NCBI GenBank assembly: GCA_947488845.1
Contig: CANLBM010000023.1
Location: 1-41,715 of the forward strand
Direction of reading: 5' to 3'
Origin: an uncultured Sphingomonadaceae bacterium
Lineage (GTDB): Bacteria; Pseudomonadota; Alphaproteobacteria; Sphingomonadales; Sphingomonadaceae
DNA length: 41,715 nt
The position numbers and the translations under genes were made by a program. Under the pieces are notes generated by a model. The model made no database searches, was not told where the DNA came from, and saw only the letters and a program-made list of their open reading frames with translations. Below are positions 31,198-41,715 of this stretch, piece by piece (position 1 is the first letter of the stretch; every line of letters starts with the position of its first letter).

Positions 31198-33885
31198 GTG
31201 ATTGAATGCAGGATAGACGGAGAACCGGTTTCGGCAGAATGCGGAGCAACCATATTGGAAGCCGCTTCCCGCGCCGGGATCGAAATTCCGGCAATCTGTC
31301 ATGACGGGCGCTGCGCTTCGACCGGTTCATGCCGGATGTGTCTGGTCGAAATCCAGGGAAAAGAAGGCCTGTTCACAGCCTGTCAGACGAAAGCGGAAGA
31401 CGGCATGTGGGTTGCGACCCGCAACTCCGAACTCGACAAATATCGCAAGACCGAACTCAAATGGTACGCCGCCCATATTTCACCGGCAGCTTTCGCCGCA
31501 CATCCCGATAAACCGCTCCACCGGATGATGCGCAGGCATGGTGTGAAACCGGCAGGCAAAGCGGCAAAGCCTGACGAAGTGGATTGCTCCATGCCGCAAA
31601 TGCGGGTCGACATGAGCCAGTGCATAGATTGTTTGCGCTGCGTCAATATCTGCGAGCAAATACAGGGCGAAAGCGTCTGGCACGAGATATCGCGAGGAGA
31701 CCGGAGCCAGATCGTACCGAAGCGCGGCGCGCTGCTCTCGGAGGGTGGCTGCGTCGCTTGCGGTGCCTGTGTCGATAGCTGCCCGACAGCCGCACTGACC
31801 GACGCCACCGGCGGACAGGCCGAAAGCTGGGAGCGAACCACCTGCGCCTATTGTGGTGTCGGCTGTGAACTGGAATATGGCTTGTCATCGGGCGATATTG
31901 TCGCATCGCGGCCAGCAGCGGGGAGACCGGTCGCCAAGGGACATGCCTGCGCCAAAGGACGCTATAGCGTGGGCTTTACGCATAGCGAAGACAGGATATT
32001 GCAGCCGCAGGTTCGCGTCGGGAATGACTGGCAACCGACTTCATGGGACAAGGCGCTGGGCAGCGCAGCATACCGATTGACTGCGATAATCAAGGAGCAT
32101 GGACCCGACGCAATCGGCATATTGGCTTCATCCCGCTCGACCAATGAAGACAGCTATCTTGCCCAGAAATTTTCCCGGATAGTGATCGGCACCAATAATG
32201 TCGATTGCTGTGCGCGGGTCTGTCACACGCCAACCGCCGCGGCGATGAAGGCAATATTAGGTGCCGGGGCGGCGACCAACAGTTTCGATGATATCGAATG
32301 CGCATCGACGATATTGGTGGCGGGCGCAAATCCGCTGGAATGTCATCCGGTGATTGGGGCGCGCATCCGGCAACAGATTCTGCACGGAGGCAGCAAGCTG
32401 ATAGTGATCGACCCGCGCCGGACCGGGCTTGCCGAAATTGCCACCGTCCATCTCGCGCTCAAGCCGGGAACCGATATCGCACTGCAAAATGCGATCGCGC
32501 ACGTCATAATAGCGGAAAACCTGCACGACCCGGATTTTATCGCGGCTCGTGTCGAGGATTTTGACGCTTATGCCGAAAATGTCTCGGACTGGAGGCCGGA
32601 ACGCGCCGCCGAAATATGCGAAGTCCCCGCTGAGGACATCCGGACGGCAGCCCGCATTTATGCAAGCGAAGGCCCAGCCTATTGTGCACATGGACTTGGT
32701 ATAACCGAACATGTGCAAGGAACCGAAGGCGTGATGGGGCTGGTCAATCTCGCGCTGATTACCGGAAATATCGGCAAGCCTGGCACGGGGATAAATCCGC
32801 TGCGAGGCCAGAATAACGTGCAGGGCACAGCGCATATGGGCTGCGATCCGGGGATATATGCCGGCGCGCAGCCGGTGAAGGAAGCGCGCAAGGCATTTGA
32901 ACAGGCCTGGGACGTGAAATTACCGGAGAAACAGGGGCTCCATCTCATGCAGATGATGGATGCCGCTGCCACTGGCAAACTCAAGGCGCTGATCGTGATC
33001 GGTTACGACATCGCCGCTACTCTTGCAAACGAGAGCGAAACCGCCAGGGCGCTGTCAAATATCGACCTGATCATCGTCGTCGATCTTTTCAAAACCGAGA
33101 CGGCAGAACGGTTCGGACATATCTTGCTTCCCGCTGCATCCAGCTTTGAAAAAGACGGTAGCTTCATGAACGCCGAACGCCGTATCCAGCGGATTCGCAA
33201 ACTGGTTGACCCGCCGGGCACGGCGCGGGCGGATTGGCAGATCATTTGTGATCTGGCCAAGCATATGGGGCACAAACAATCCTTCACCTATGGTTCGCCA
33301 GAAGCAGTCTGGGACGAAATCCGCGACGTCTGGCCAGCCGCAGCCGGGATCAGCTACGATCGGCTGGATAGCAGTGGACTGCAATGGCCCTGCCCGGACG
33401 AGGATCATCCCGGCACCACCATATTGCACCAGAAAACCTTCCCGCATGGACCGAGAGCGCGGTTGAGACCCCTGCACTTCCGGCCATCGCCAGAGGTCGC
33501 CGACAAGGACTTTCCGATCCTTTTGTCCACCGGCCGCAACCTCTATCAGTTCAATGTCGGAACAATGACGCGCCGGTCGAGCCTGTTGCAGTTGCGCGCA
33601 ACCGACAGGCTGGATATCTCTCCGCAGGATGCTGCTGACCTGGGAATTTCCGAGGGTGAGACGGCAACCATCCAGAGCCGCTACGGTTCGGCAACACTAC
33701 CGGTCCATATCGAGAATGGCATAAGAAAAGGCCGCGCCTTTACGACATTCCATGATCCCGCACGCCATAGCAACCGGGTCACCGGCCCGCACCGGGACCG
33801 GATGGTGGGTGCGCCCGAATATAAGCTGACGGCGGTGCGGATTGACCGCAACCAAGCGCAACCGGCGACGTCTGATGCATCATGA
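31198..33885 (+). CDS. fdhA: Formate dehydrogenase alpha subunit (Mo/W-bis-MGD, NuoG-like N-terminus)
   Basis: An 895-residue cytoplasmic molybdopterin enzyme for formate/CO2 interconversion. GTG 31198 is chosen because GGAGG lies eight bases upstream; an in-frame ATG at 31144 would place the operator inside the gene. Domains: a 2Fe-2S ferredoxin domain with Cys34, Cys45, Cys48 and Cys62; two 4Fe-4S motifs (CIDCLRCVNIC and CVACGACVDSC); and the catalytic domain with its own cluster (CAYCGVGCELEY ... CAKGRY). The active site is CCARVCHTPT, where Cys342 takes the Sec/Cys place and His343 follows. The His-Cys cluster site of typical NuoG-like N-termini is replaced by AAHPDKPLHRMMRRHG without Cys. 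No fdhB, fdhG or fdhD gene is in the window, so the electron partner is unknown. The CoA ligase gene follows after 24 bases. Confidence 0.9.
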   Translation: MIECRIDGEPVSAECGATILEAASRAGIEIPAICHDGRCASTGSCRMCLVEIQGKEGLFTACQTKAEDGMWVATRNSELDKYRKTELKWYAAHISPAAFAAHPDKPLHRMMRRHGVKPAGKAAKPDEVDCSMPQMRVDMSQCIDCLRCVNICEQIQGESVWHEISRGDRSQIVPKRGALLSEGGCVACGACVDSCPTAALTDATGGQAESWERTTCAYCGVGCELEYGLSSGDIVASRPAAGRPVAKGHACAKGRYSVGFTHSEDRILQPQVRVGNDWQPTSWDKALGSAAYRLTAIIKEHGPDAIGILASSRSTNEDSYLAQKFSRIVIGTNNVDCCARVCHTPTAAAMKAILGAGAATNSFDDIECASTILVAGANPLECHPVIGARIRQQILHGGSKLIVIDPRRTGLAEIATVHLALKPGTDIALQNAIAHVIIAENLHDPDFIAARVEDFDAYAENVSDWRPERAAEICEVPAEDIRTAARIYASEGPAYCAHGLGITEHVQGTEGVMGLVNLALITGNIGKPGTGINPLRGQNNVQGTAHMGCDPGIYAGAQPVKEARKAFEQAWDVKLPEKQGLHLMQMMDAAATGKLKALIVIGYDIAATLANESETARALSNIDLIIVVDLFKTETAERFGHILLPAASSFEKDGSFMNAERRIQRIRKLVDPPGTARADWQIICDLAKHMGHKQSFTYGSPEAVWDEIRDVWPAAAGISYDRLDSSGLQWPCPDEDHPGTTILHQKTFPHGPRARLRPLHFRPSPEVADKDFPILLSTGRNLYQFNVGTMTRRSSLLQLRATDRLDISPQDAADLGISEGETATIQSRYGSATLPVHIENGIRKGRAFTTFHDPARHSNRVTGPHRDRMVGAPEYKLTAVRIDRNQAQPATSDAS

Positions 33886-33909
33886 TGCTCGACAGGAAGG
33901 GAGCCTCCC

Positions 33910-35672
<1,763 letters not shown>

Positions 35673-35676
<4 letters not shown>

Positions 35677-36659
35677 CCGGAACCAAATTGCGCCTTGATC
35701 ACGACCATTGCCGGCTTCTGCTCAAACAGATGCTGCGTGTCCGGCGGTTCGAGGAAAAATGCGCCGAACTTTACACCAGGGAAAAAATCCGCGGATTCCT
35801 CCATCTCTATATCGGTGAAGAGGCCGTCGCGACCGGCATCATGCAGGCTCTTGGTGAAGAAGACGCTGTGGTCGCAACCTACCGCGAACATGGCCATGCT
35901 TTGCTGCGCGGCGTGCCCGCGGGTGAAATCATGGCGGAAATGTATGGCAAGCAGGAAGGGTGCAGTCGCGGACGCGGCGGATCGATGCACCTGTTCCACG
36001 CGCCAACCCGCTTTTATGGCGGCAACGCAATTGTCGGCGGTGGCCTGCCGATGGCTGTCGGCCTCGCGCTGGCCGACAAGATGCAGGGCAAGAGAAATAT
36101 CACCGTCTGTTTTTTTGGCGAGGGAGCCGCGGCCGAGGGCGAGTTTCACGAAAGCCTGAACCTGGCCGCTCTCTGGGACCTGCCCGTGCTCTTTGTCTGC
36201 GAGAATAATCTCTACGCGATGGGTACCGCGCTGGATCTGTCTGAATCGGAGACCGATATCCACGCCAAGGCGGCGTCCTACAAGATGCCATCCGAGATCG
36301 TCGATGGCATGAACGTCGTGGATGTTGAAGTGGCGGCACGGCGATCAGTGGACGCGATCCGCGAAGGCAATGGACCGGTCTTTCTGGAATGCCGGACCTA
36401 TAGGTTTCGCGCGCATTCGATGTTCGATCCCGAACTCTATCGCGAAAAAGAGGAGGTAAAAAAGTGGACGGAAATTGGGCCGATCAGACGGTTCCAGAGC
36501 TGGGCGCTGGAAGCGGGGGAACTGAACCAGACCGATATCGATGCCATTGAAGAGGAGGTCGCGCTGGAAGTTTCGGAAGCTGTTGCTTTCGCAGAGGCAG
36601 GCACGTGGGAACCGGTCACAGACCTGTTGCATGATGTCGGTGCAGAGGCACGGACATGA
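35673..36659 (+). CDS. pdhA: 2-oxoacid dehydrogenase E1 alpha subunit (pyruvate/acetoin type)
   Basis: A 328-residue thiamine-diphosphate-binding subunit of a pyruvate- or acetoin-dehydrogenase-type complex. Signatures: [51 protein letters not shown], and the ThDP fold [19 protein letters not shown] with [16 protein letters not shown]. The motif begins G-E-G rather than the usual G-D-G, so the Mg-ThDP Asp is conservatively changed to Glu. The phosphorylation-loop-like region [15 protein letters not shown] is present. It is coupled at both ends by ATGA overlaps: with acsA upstream and E1beta downstream. Short heterotetrameric E1s like this are shared by PDH and AcoAB, and sequence alone does not settle the substrate. 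Confidence 0.9.
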
Positions 36660-37636
36660 GCAGGACAATGACATATCGCGAAGCAATGCGTGAGGCGATC
36701 CGCGAGGCAATGAACGCCGACGAAAAGGTCTTCCTGATGGGCGAGGATGTCGGCCATTATGGCGGCTGCTATGCAGTGAGCAAAGGCCTGCTGGACGAAT
36801 TCGGCCCGGACCGCATCCGTGACACGCCCCTGTCCGAGTCAGGCTTCACCGGCGCCGGCATTGGCGCGGCGCTCGGCGGGATGCGACCGATCGTGGAAAT
36901 CATGACCTGCAATTTTGCCTTGCTGGCGCTCGACCAGATCATGAATACGGCGGCGACGATGCGGCACATGTCGGGCGGGCAATATCATGTACCTGTCGTC
37001 ATCCGCATGGCCACCGGGGCCGGGCGGCAACTTGCGGCGCAACATTCCCACAGTCTGGAAGGCTGGTTCGCCCATATTCCGGGTCTTCGCGTCCTCGCTC
37101 CTGCGACAGTGGCTGACGCTCGCGCCATGCTTGCCAGGGCGCTGGAAGATCCGGATCCGGTGCTGATTTTTGAAAATGCCTTGCTGTACAATCGGGAAGG
37201 CGATGTCCCGGATGACCTTGCTGCCATCGATATCGATCATGCCAGCATCCGGCGCGAAGGCAGTGATATCAGCCTGATAACCTATGGCGGATCACTTTGG
37301 AAATGCATGGATGCCGCCGAAGAACTGGCAGGCATCGGCGTCTCCGCCGAAGTGCTTGATCTGCGCACGTTGCGACCACTCGACGATGCCGCCATCATGG
37401 CGTCGGTGGCAAAAACCCGGCGGGCTCTGATTGTCGACGAGGGCTGGCGCTCGGGCAGTCTGTCGGCGGAAATCATGTCCCGTATCATCGAACAGGGTTT
37501 CTGGACTCTGGATACACCGCCGATGCGGCTGTGCAGCGCTGAAGTGCCAATCCCTTATGCCAAGCATATGGAGGAGGCAGCGTTGCCGCAGGTTTCCGGC
37601 ATCGTTGATGCGGCCCGCAAGCTGGTGGGTGGCTGA
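36656..37636 (+). CDS. pdhB: 2-oxoacid dehydrogenase E1 beta subunit
   Basis: A 326-residue transketolase-type partner of E1alpha that completes the ThDP site. It shows [72 protein letters not shown] and the C-terminal transketolase domain with [16 protein letters not shown] and [11 protein letters not shown]. Length and motifs are normal. Its ATG overlaps the E1alpha stop; E2 begins three bases after its own stop. It acts in the cytoplasm within the multienzyme complex. Confidence 0.9.
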   Translation: MSRTMTYREAMREAIREAMNADEKVFLMGEDVGHYGGCYAVSKGLLDEFGPDRIRDTPLSESGFTGAGIGAALGGMRPIVEIMTCNFALLALDQIMNTAATMRHMSGGQYHVPVVIRMATGAGRQLAAQHSHSLEGWFAHIPGLRVLAPATVADARAMLARALEDPDPVLIFENALLYNREGDVPDDLAAIDIDHASIRREGSDISLITYGGSLWKCMDAAEELAGIGVSAEVLDLRTLRPLDDAAIMASVAKTRRALIVDEGWRSGSLSAEIMSRIIEQGFWTLDTPPMRLCSAEVPIPYAKHMEEAALPQVSGIVDAARKLVGG

Positions 37637-37639
37637 ACG

Positions 37640-38803
37640 ATGGGGATGTTCACCATGCCATCGCTCGGTGCTGACATGGAGGACGGCATACTTGTCGAAT
37701 GGCTGAAGGCGCAAGGTGACACAGTGGCCCGCGGCGATATTATTGCGGTTGTCGAAACGGAAAAAGGCGCAATCGAAATAGAGATATTCGAAGACGGAAA
37801 GATTGAGGAACTTCTGGTGCCGGAGGGCCGCAAGGTGCCGGTTGGCTCTCCTCTGGCTAAAATATCGGGAGCGGGCGAAGCAGCTGTTTCCGAAATTGCC
37901 CAACAAGCCATACCGGTTGAAGCAGCAGCGCCGGCTGCGCCAGATACGACCGCTGAAATTATCATTATTCCTCCGAGCATGGACAAGGACCCGGATCTCC
38001 GCGCTTCGCCCGCCGCTCGTCTATTTGCCAGGGAGCATGAAATCGACCTGGAGGGGATCGCTGGCACCGGACCGGCTGGCGCCATCCAACTGCGCGATGT
38101 CGAAGCGGCGAAACCCGCGCCTCCGAAACGGGGCATTGATCTTGATGCGATGCGCCACGCCATTGCAGCGGCCATGTCACGTTCGAAACGGGAAATCCCG
38201 CATTATTACCTGACGCACAGGATCAATGTGGAGGCCGCGCAAAACTGGCTGGAAAACTACAATCGGCAGCGCCCTCCCCCGGAACGGATCCTGTTTGGCG
38301 CACTGCTGGTCAAGGCTACGGCGCTCGCGATCCGCGATTATCCCGAGTTCAATGGTCTCTATGAACAAGGCTCGTTCCGGACCAGTCAGGCGGTTCATGC
38401 CGGCATTGCAATTGCCATCCGTGGCGGCGGCCTCGCCGCTCCGGCGATTCAGAATGCCGATCGGCTTTCCCTCGCAGAATTGATGGTTCAGATGCGCGAT
38501 CTGATCGGACGGGTCCGGCGCGGCAGTTTTCGTGCCTCCGAACTGACCAGCTCGACGATGACCGTGAACAGTCTCGGGGATCGCGGCGTCGAAGGCGTGC
38601 TGCCGATCATCTATCCGCCGCAGGTCGCCATAATCGGCTTTGGCAAGATCATCGAACAGCCATGGGTCGTCGACAGTCAAATTGTCCTGCGGCCCATTGT
38701 CCAGATGACATTGGCAGCGGACCACCGGGTGAGCGACGGTCATCGCGGCGGATTGTTCCTGAACGCCATAGCCGAGAAACTTTACGCTCCGGAGAGTCTA
38801 TGA
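37640..38803 (+). CDS. pdhC: Dihydrolipoamide acyltransferase (E2)
   Basis: A 387-residue E2 core with one lipoyl domain (1-78; lipoyl Lys42 in ETEKGAIE), a linker rich in Ala/Pro (about 85-115), a peripheral-subunit-binding domain (RASPAARLFAREHEIDLEG, about 120-155) and a catalytic domain (about 165-387) with the active-site motif HRVSDG, where His362 and Asp366 are placed normally. It passes the acyl group from E1 to CoA. No lipoamide dehydrogenase (E3) gene follows, so E3 must come from elsewhere. The TGA overlaps the ATG of the acyl carrier protein gene. The motif ETEKG differs from the common ETDKA, as in some acetoin-type E2s. Confidence 0.92.
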   Translation: MGMFTMPSLGADMEDGILVEWLKAQGDTVARGDIIAVVETEKGAIEIEIFEDGKIEELLVPEGRKVPVGSPLAKISGAGEAAVSEIAQQAIPVEAAAPAAPDTTAEIIIIPPSMDKDPDLRASPAARLFAREHEIDLEGIAGTGPAGAIQLRDVEAAKPAPPKRGIDLDAMRHAIAAAMSRSKREIPHYYLTHRINVEAAQNWLENYNRQRPPPERILFGALLVKATALAIRDYPEFNGLYEQGSFRTSQAVHAGIAIAIRGGGLAAPAIQNADRLSLAELMVQMRDLIGRVRRGSFRASELTSSTMTVNSLGDRGVEGVLPIIYPPQVAIIGFGKIIEQPWVVDSQIVLRPIVQMTLAADHRVSDGHRGGLFLNAIAEKLYAPESL

Positions 38804-39048
38804 CCCGCGAAGAACTGGAAAGGATATTTGCAGAAGAGCTGGAGTCCATCGCTCCTGAAGTAGATCTGTCGACTGTGACAGATACCGTCAATATTCAGGA
38901 ATATTTCGATCTGGATTCGATGGATATCTATAATCTTCTGGCGGCGCTGCACCAAAGGCTGGGCATCGACATTCCGGACAAGGACGCGTCGAGACTTCTG
39001 ACAGTGAAGGATGCCCTGGATTATCTGCTGCTTAAACTTCAGCAATGA
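38800..39048 (+). CDS. Acyl carrier protein linked to the E1-E2 operon
   Basis: An acidic 82-residue carrier protein. The predicted phosphopantetheine site is Ser40 in EYFDLDSMDIYNLLAAL, matching the D-S-[LM] motif of ACPs. The first two helices (REELERIFAEELESIAPEV) and the third (DIPDKDASRLLTVKDALDYL) fit the ACP bundle. The ATG at 38800 overlaps the E2 stop (ATGA), so it is made as part of the operon; the longer open frame upstream lies within E2. An ACP dedicated to a pyruvate-dehydrogenase-type set is unusual. It may accept acetyl or another acyl group, or assist lipoylation (octanoyl-ACP supply). Its TGA overlaps a possible ATG at 39045. Confidence 0.85.
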   Translation: MTREELERIFAEELESIAPEVDLSTVTDTVNIQEYFDLDSMDIYNLLAALHQRLGIDIPDKDASRLLTVKDALDYLLLKLQQ

Positions 39049-39089
39049 CCGGGGGATCCGTCGAGCATCCGAACAACATGAGGAACATC

Positions 39090-39881
39090 ATGGCTGAACC
39101 CAATCCGACAGGCCTCGACGCCTACAAGCCTTCCGAAATCTATGCGCTGGTGGATAGAACGGGCGTGCAGAAAGCCGGTCTCGGGCTGTCGCAGCTGCTC
39201 GTGCTCTCCATTCTGGCCGGTGCATTCATCGCGCTCGGCGCGGCCGCCTTTACGATGGTAATGACCGGAACCGACATGTCCTTCGGACCCGCTCGATTCT
39301 TGGGTGGCATCGTCTTTTCGCTCGGATTGATTCTGGTGATCGTGGCAGGTGCGGAACTGTTTACCGGTAATGCGCTGCTGGTGATAGCGGTGGTGGAGAA
39401 ACTGGTGTCCCCGGGCCAGCTGCTCCGTAACTGGACCATCGTCTACATCGGCAATTTCGCCGGAGCAATTCTGATCGCGGGACTGGTCTGGTCATCGGGG
39501 CTTTTAAACGCCGGCCTGGGCGAAACGGCGATCGGCATCGCCGAATCAAAAGCCGCTCTTGGCATGTCGGAAGCATTTGCGCGGGCAATCCTGTGCAATG
39601 TCCTGGTCTGCCTGGCGGTCTGGCTCTCGCTCGCCGCGCGATCGGCGGTCGGGAAAATTCTGGCCATCATCTGGCCGATAGCCAGTTTCGTTCTGCTCGG
39701 CCTGGAACACTCGATTGCCAACATGTATTTCTTTCCGCAGGCGATGCTGGCCGGCGCTGCGGTCGATTGGGCAGATTTTGGTCAAAACCTGCTGATTGTC
39801 ACGTTGGGCAATATTGCAGGAGGCGCAGGCGGTGTCGCGTTGGCATATCGGCTGGCCTATGGGAATTCGGGGAAGGCTTGA
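39090..39881 (+). CDS. focA: Formate/nitrite transporter family channel (FocA-like)
   Basis: An inner-membrane pentameric anion channel of the FNT family, about 263 residues, with six hydrophobic helices. Family marks are GLSQLLVLSILAGAFIALGA in TM1, AGAELFTGNALL in the omega-loop region, NWTIVYIGNFAGA, AILCNVLVCLAVWL, and GLEHSIANMYFFP containing the conserved pore His. GAGGA about five bases before ATG 39090 favours that start, although ATG 39045 would overlap the ACP stop. Position at the end of a formate dehydrogenase operon suggests formate as substrate; acetate and lactate also pass some FNT channels. IS1182-type debris lies just downstream. Confidence 0.92.
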   Translation: MAEPNPTGLDAYKPSEIYALVDRTGVQKAGLGLSQLLVLSILAGAFIALGAAAFTMVMTGTDMSFGPARFLGGIVFSLGLILVIVAGAELFTGNALLVIAVVEKLVSPGQLLRNWTIVYIGNFAGAILIAGLVWSSGLLNAGLGETAIGIAESKAALGMSEAFARAILCNVLVCLAVWLSLAARSAVGKILAIIWPIASFVLLGLEHSIANMYFFPQAMLAGAAVDWADFGQNLLIVTLGNIAGGAGGVALAYRLAYGNSGKA

Positions 39882-39989
39882 TACGATTAGATCACCATGA
39901 GAAATGCCGAAAGGACTAGCCTACGCTGGAGCTGGCTCTGGCTTTTGAGGCATCAGGATGTGCGTCGGTACATGTGTTATACAAACCGC

Positions 39990-40423
39990 GCCTGCTATTC
40001 GACAATGGTCCTTCTTCGCTTACTCAACCAACTGCCTGATCGATCTTGATCGTGTATGTAAAAGCGAACATCTTGATCCGTCAGGCCGAGGTAACCGCGC
40101 AGCGGACTATGATCGAACCGGCGCAAAATCGCTTTGGCATCGAGCCGGATATCCCGCTGCTTGACAAGCCCGCTAGCCGCGACGGCACCTTCGACCATGG
40201 AGGAGGCTGTAATATGGCGCGCGCCGTCGCTACAACCGAAGCCTATATCACCTCGCGAAGGCAGCGGGAGAAGGTGGAAATGCTATTCGCCCAACTCGGG
40301 CGAATATTGAAGCTCGATCGGTTGCACCTCCGGGGTCCAAATGGTGCAAAAGAACAGTTTCTCCTAGCCGCCACTGCAAATAACCTCCGTGAACTCGCCA
40401 AAATAATCCCGATGCCAGCCTGA
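39990..40423 (+). pseudogene. IS1182-family transposase remnant
   Basis: Only decayed C-terminal parts of a transposase are left. Around 40008-40056 one frame reads FFAYSTNCLIDLD. Homology then moves to another frame from about 40049: VKANILIRQAEVTAQRTMIE, then PLLDKPASRDGTF, and after an apparent deletion of the Cys-rich segment the typical end SRRQREKVEMLFAQLGRIL, LHLRGPNGAKEQFLLAATAN and LRELAKIIPMPA with stop at 40421. The N-terminal half is absent. Downstream, GAGTTTTTCAAAACAAT near 40484 resembles the end sequence of such elements. The relic lies between the focA operon and a probably broken gene, so this may be a rearrangement point. Confidence 0.8.
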
Positions 40424-40724
40424 TCAGCAAATCAAACCGCACTCATCTCGCTACCGGATATTATAACAACCGGAATATCGAGCGAGTTTTTCAAAACAAT
40501 CGACCCAATCGCTGTCGGCAGCATGGTCGAAAATTATTCCTGACAGGTGCTATTTCTCGCTCACCATTAACGCGGGCTCGAATATCAATAACGCTTTGAT
40601 AAGCAGATGGGCGGGGTTTCAGCCGCAGGTTGCCGGAAGTTAAATCTCGGCAACTGCCTGTGATATCTTCAGCATATAGCTGCACTAAAAAAATTGCCGA
40701 CTGACCTCCAGCATCACGGAACGA
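40424..40724. other. Non-coding tail with probable IS end
   Basis: About 300 bases follow the transposase relic. A likely degenerate element end lies near 40484-40500 (GAGTTTTTCAAAACAAT). A 64-codon minus-strand frame (40491-40685) has no ribosome site and no recognised content and is not called. Nothing else is identified. Confidence 0.4.
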
Positions 40725-41666
40725 TCACTCGTCGCATTTCCGGTTGTGCGGTCGACACAATATATCGTCAGAGACATGGCGAGCTTGGCGCGCGCATTCT
40801 ACCAATCCCTGCGAAAATGGGTAGCGCTCTAAAAGTTGCGGCAGTGCAAGGCAGTAAATGCGGCTTGCACTTTCTCGCGCCAAGTCGAGCGCAAATGGCT
40901 GCAACACGGGTTCTGCGGGATTGTTTAAAGTTTTGACCAGTGACGGAAATGGCAGCTCTACCAAACTTGCTGGAGCTTGCCCCCGCGCATCCACCATGAC
41001 ATCAAATTTCATGGTGCCATCTTCAGCATCCACCGCGATGCCTCCATCTTCCATTTGCGAAAACTCAGCTCCTTCTTCAGTTGCCACAAGTTCGAGCACG
41101 CCAGCGTCATGAAGCGCGATGATGCGAGCAAGAGAGAGATGCGGCACGGCAGCATAGCAATCGGCAAACACCGGCATAAGGTGATCGAGGAAACGCTGAT
41201 AATCCTTTTCGGGCAATTCACGCAATATATAGTCAAACGCCTCGTGACCGCGCAGCAGGGCATAGCGATGCGCAATTGTTTCCTTCCGGCGCATGGTCTC
41301 CCGCGATCCAGCCAGATCGCGTTTCACCGCTCGCAATCCACCAACTTCGCGTCGATGGGAGAAATAGGCAGGCGCGAACCCTTCCACCGTCCTCCCTGTC
41401 TCGGGCAAGCGACCCAGATAGTCGGGGTCGACTGTATCCAGCTCGGCGCACAAAAGCGCGAAGACGCGGTCCAGCAGACCGTCAACTCCTTTGGTAATCT
41501 CTGCGTCCATGGCCTCCTGCGTCAGGCAGACGAGCGGCTCATAAGGAAAGGGGTAATAGAAATCGCCCTCCGGCATGATCCCTATTTTCGACACCATTGT
41601 GATCCGCAGCCTGTTTTCCCTATCATTGGGTACCCAGCTTGGCCTGCCCCCCGAAAAGTGGTCCAT
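40725..41666 (-). pseudogene. FAD/NAD(P)-binding protein (COG4529-like), N-terminally incomplete
   Basis: The 313-codon frame resembles the C-terminal part of FAD-NAD(P)-binding proteins (COG4529): RITMVSKIGIMPEGDFYYP, VPHLSLARIIALHDAGVLEL, DVMVDARGQAPASLVELPFP, EPVLQPFALDLA and YCLALPQLLERYPFSQGLV. The N-terminal Rossmann region (G-x-G-x-x-G) expected for the family is absent from it. Upstream the same frame continues as IAEILTFN before Met and is interrupted by TAA at about 41688-41690, with APFKP before the stop. Protein-like sequence on both sides suggests a nonsense mutation or truncation rather than a natural start. The window ends at 41715, so this cannot be settled. The function is unknown; FAD reduction by NAD(P)H is only a family-level guess. 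Confidence 0.6.
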
Positions 41667-41715
41667 ATTGAAAGTTAGGATTTCGGCTATTTATGGCTTG
41701 AAAGGAGCTTTGAAT

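Overview
This window looks like chromosomal DNA of an alphaproteobacterium, most probably of the Sphingomonadales. The basis is protein style (Ala/Asp-rich, moderate GC), the receiver-like protein at 2464, the COG4529-type protein at the right end and an IS1182-type transposase relic. This placement is by recognition, not by a database search. No tRNA, rRNA, CRISPR array, phage or intact insertion sequence was seen.

Layout. 1-3.7 kb: small heat-shock protein, HdeD-like membrane protein and an Ala-rich coiled-coil envelope protein (all minus strand), then a degenerate receiver protein and a TauE/SafE permease (plus). 3.8-12.3 kb: a giant cyclic beta-1,2-glucan synthase, three bases downstream of a tandem universal stress protein gene. 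13.5-16.7 kb: a Crp/Fnr-family regulator abutting phosphoenolpyruvate synthase. 16.9-18.0 kb: a zinc alcohol dehydrogenase broken by a one-base frameshift. 18-21.5 kb: a P-type cation ATPase and a Ca2+/Na+ exchanger (coupled). 22.1-25.2 kb: a four-gene operon of DUF2267-like protein, erythromycin-esterase-like protein, dienelactone-hydrolase-like protein and phosphoribosyltransferase. 25.3-28.2 kb: a class II glutamine amidotransferase, divergent from a hemerythrin / ATP-grasp ligase pair with overlapping stop and start. 28.6-31.1 kb: a secreted repeat protein, a PRPP-synthetase paralogue and a COG2187 kinase-like protein. 31.2-39.9 kb: formate dehydrogenase alpha, acetyl-CoA-synthetase-like ligase, PDH E1alpha, E1beta, E2, an acyl carrier protein and a formate/nitrite channel. 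39.9-41.7 kb: transposase debris and a probably broken FAD/NAD(P)-binding protein gene.

The main interpretation is that most of the window is an oxygen-limitation / dormancy gene set. Its contents (Hsp20, universal stress protein, P-type ATPase, erythromycin esterase, phosphoribosyltransferase, dienelactone hydrolase, COG2187 protein) parallel the DosR regulon of Mycobacterium tuberculosis, but in a Gram-negative. A shared non-coding motif of about 16 bp (TACGTA-R-NN-TYC or a palindromic version) recurs at six places, mostly 55-145 bp before the start codons of these genes, and resembles rhizobial FixJ sites. FNR/FixK-type boxes (TTGAT-N4-ATCAA and relatives) stand before ppsA and the usp-ndvB pair, close to a FixK-like regulator gene. 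The right-hand formate/acetyl module could run as a fermentative branch (pyruvate to acetyl-CoA, CO2/formate and acetate with ATP recovery). That direction is inference only.
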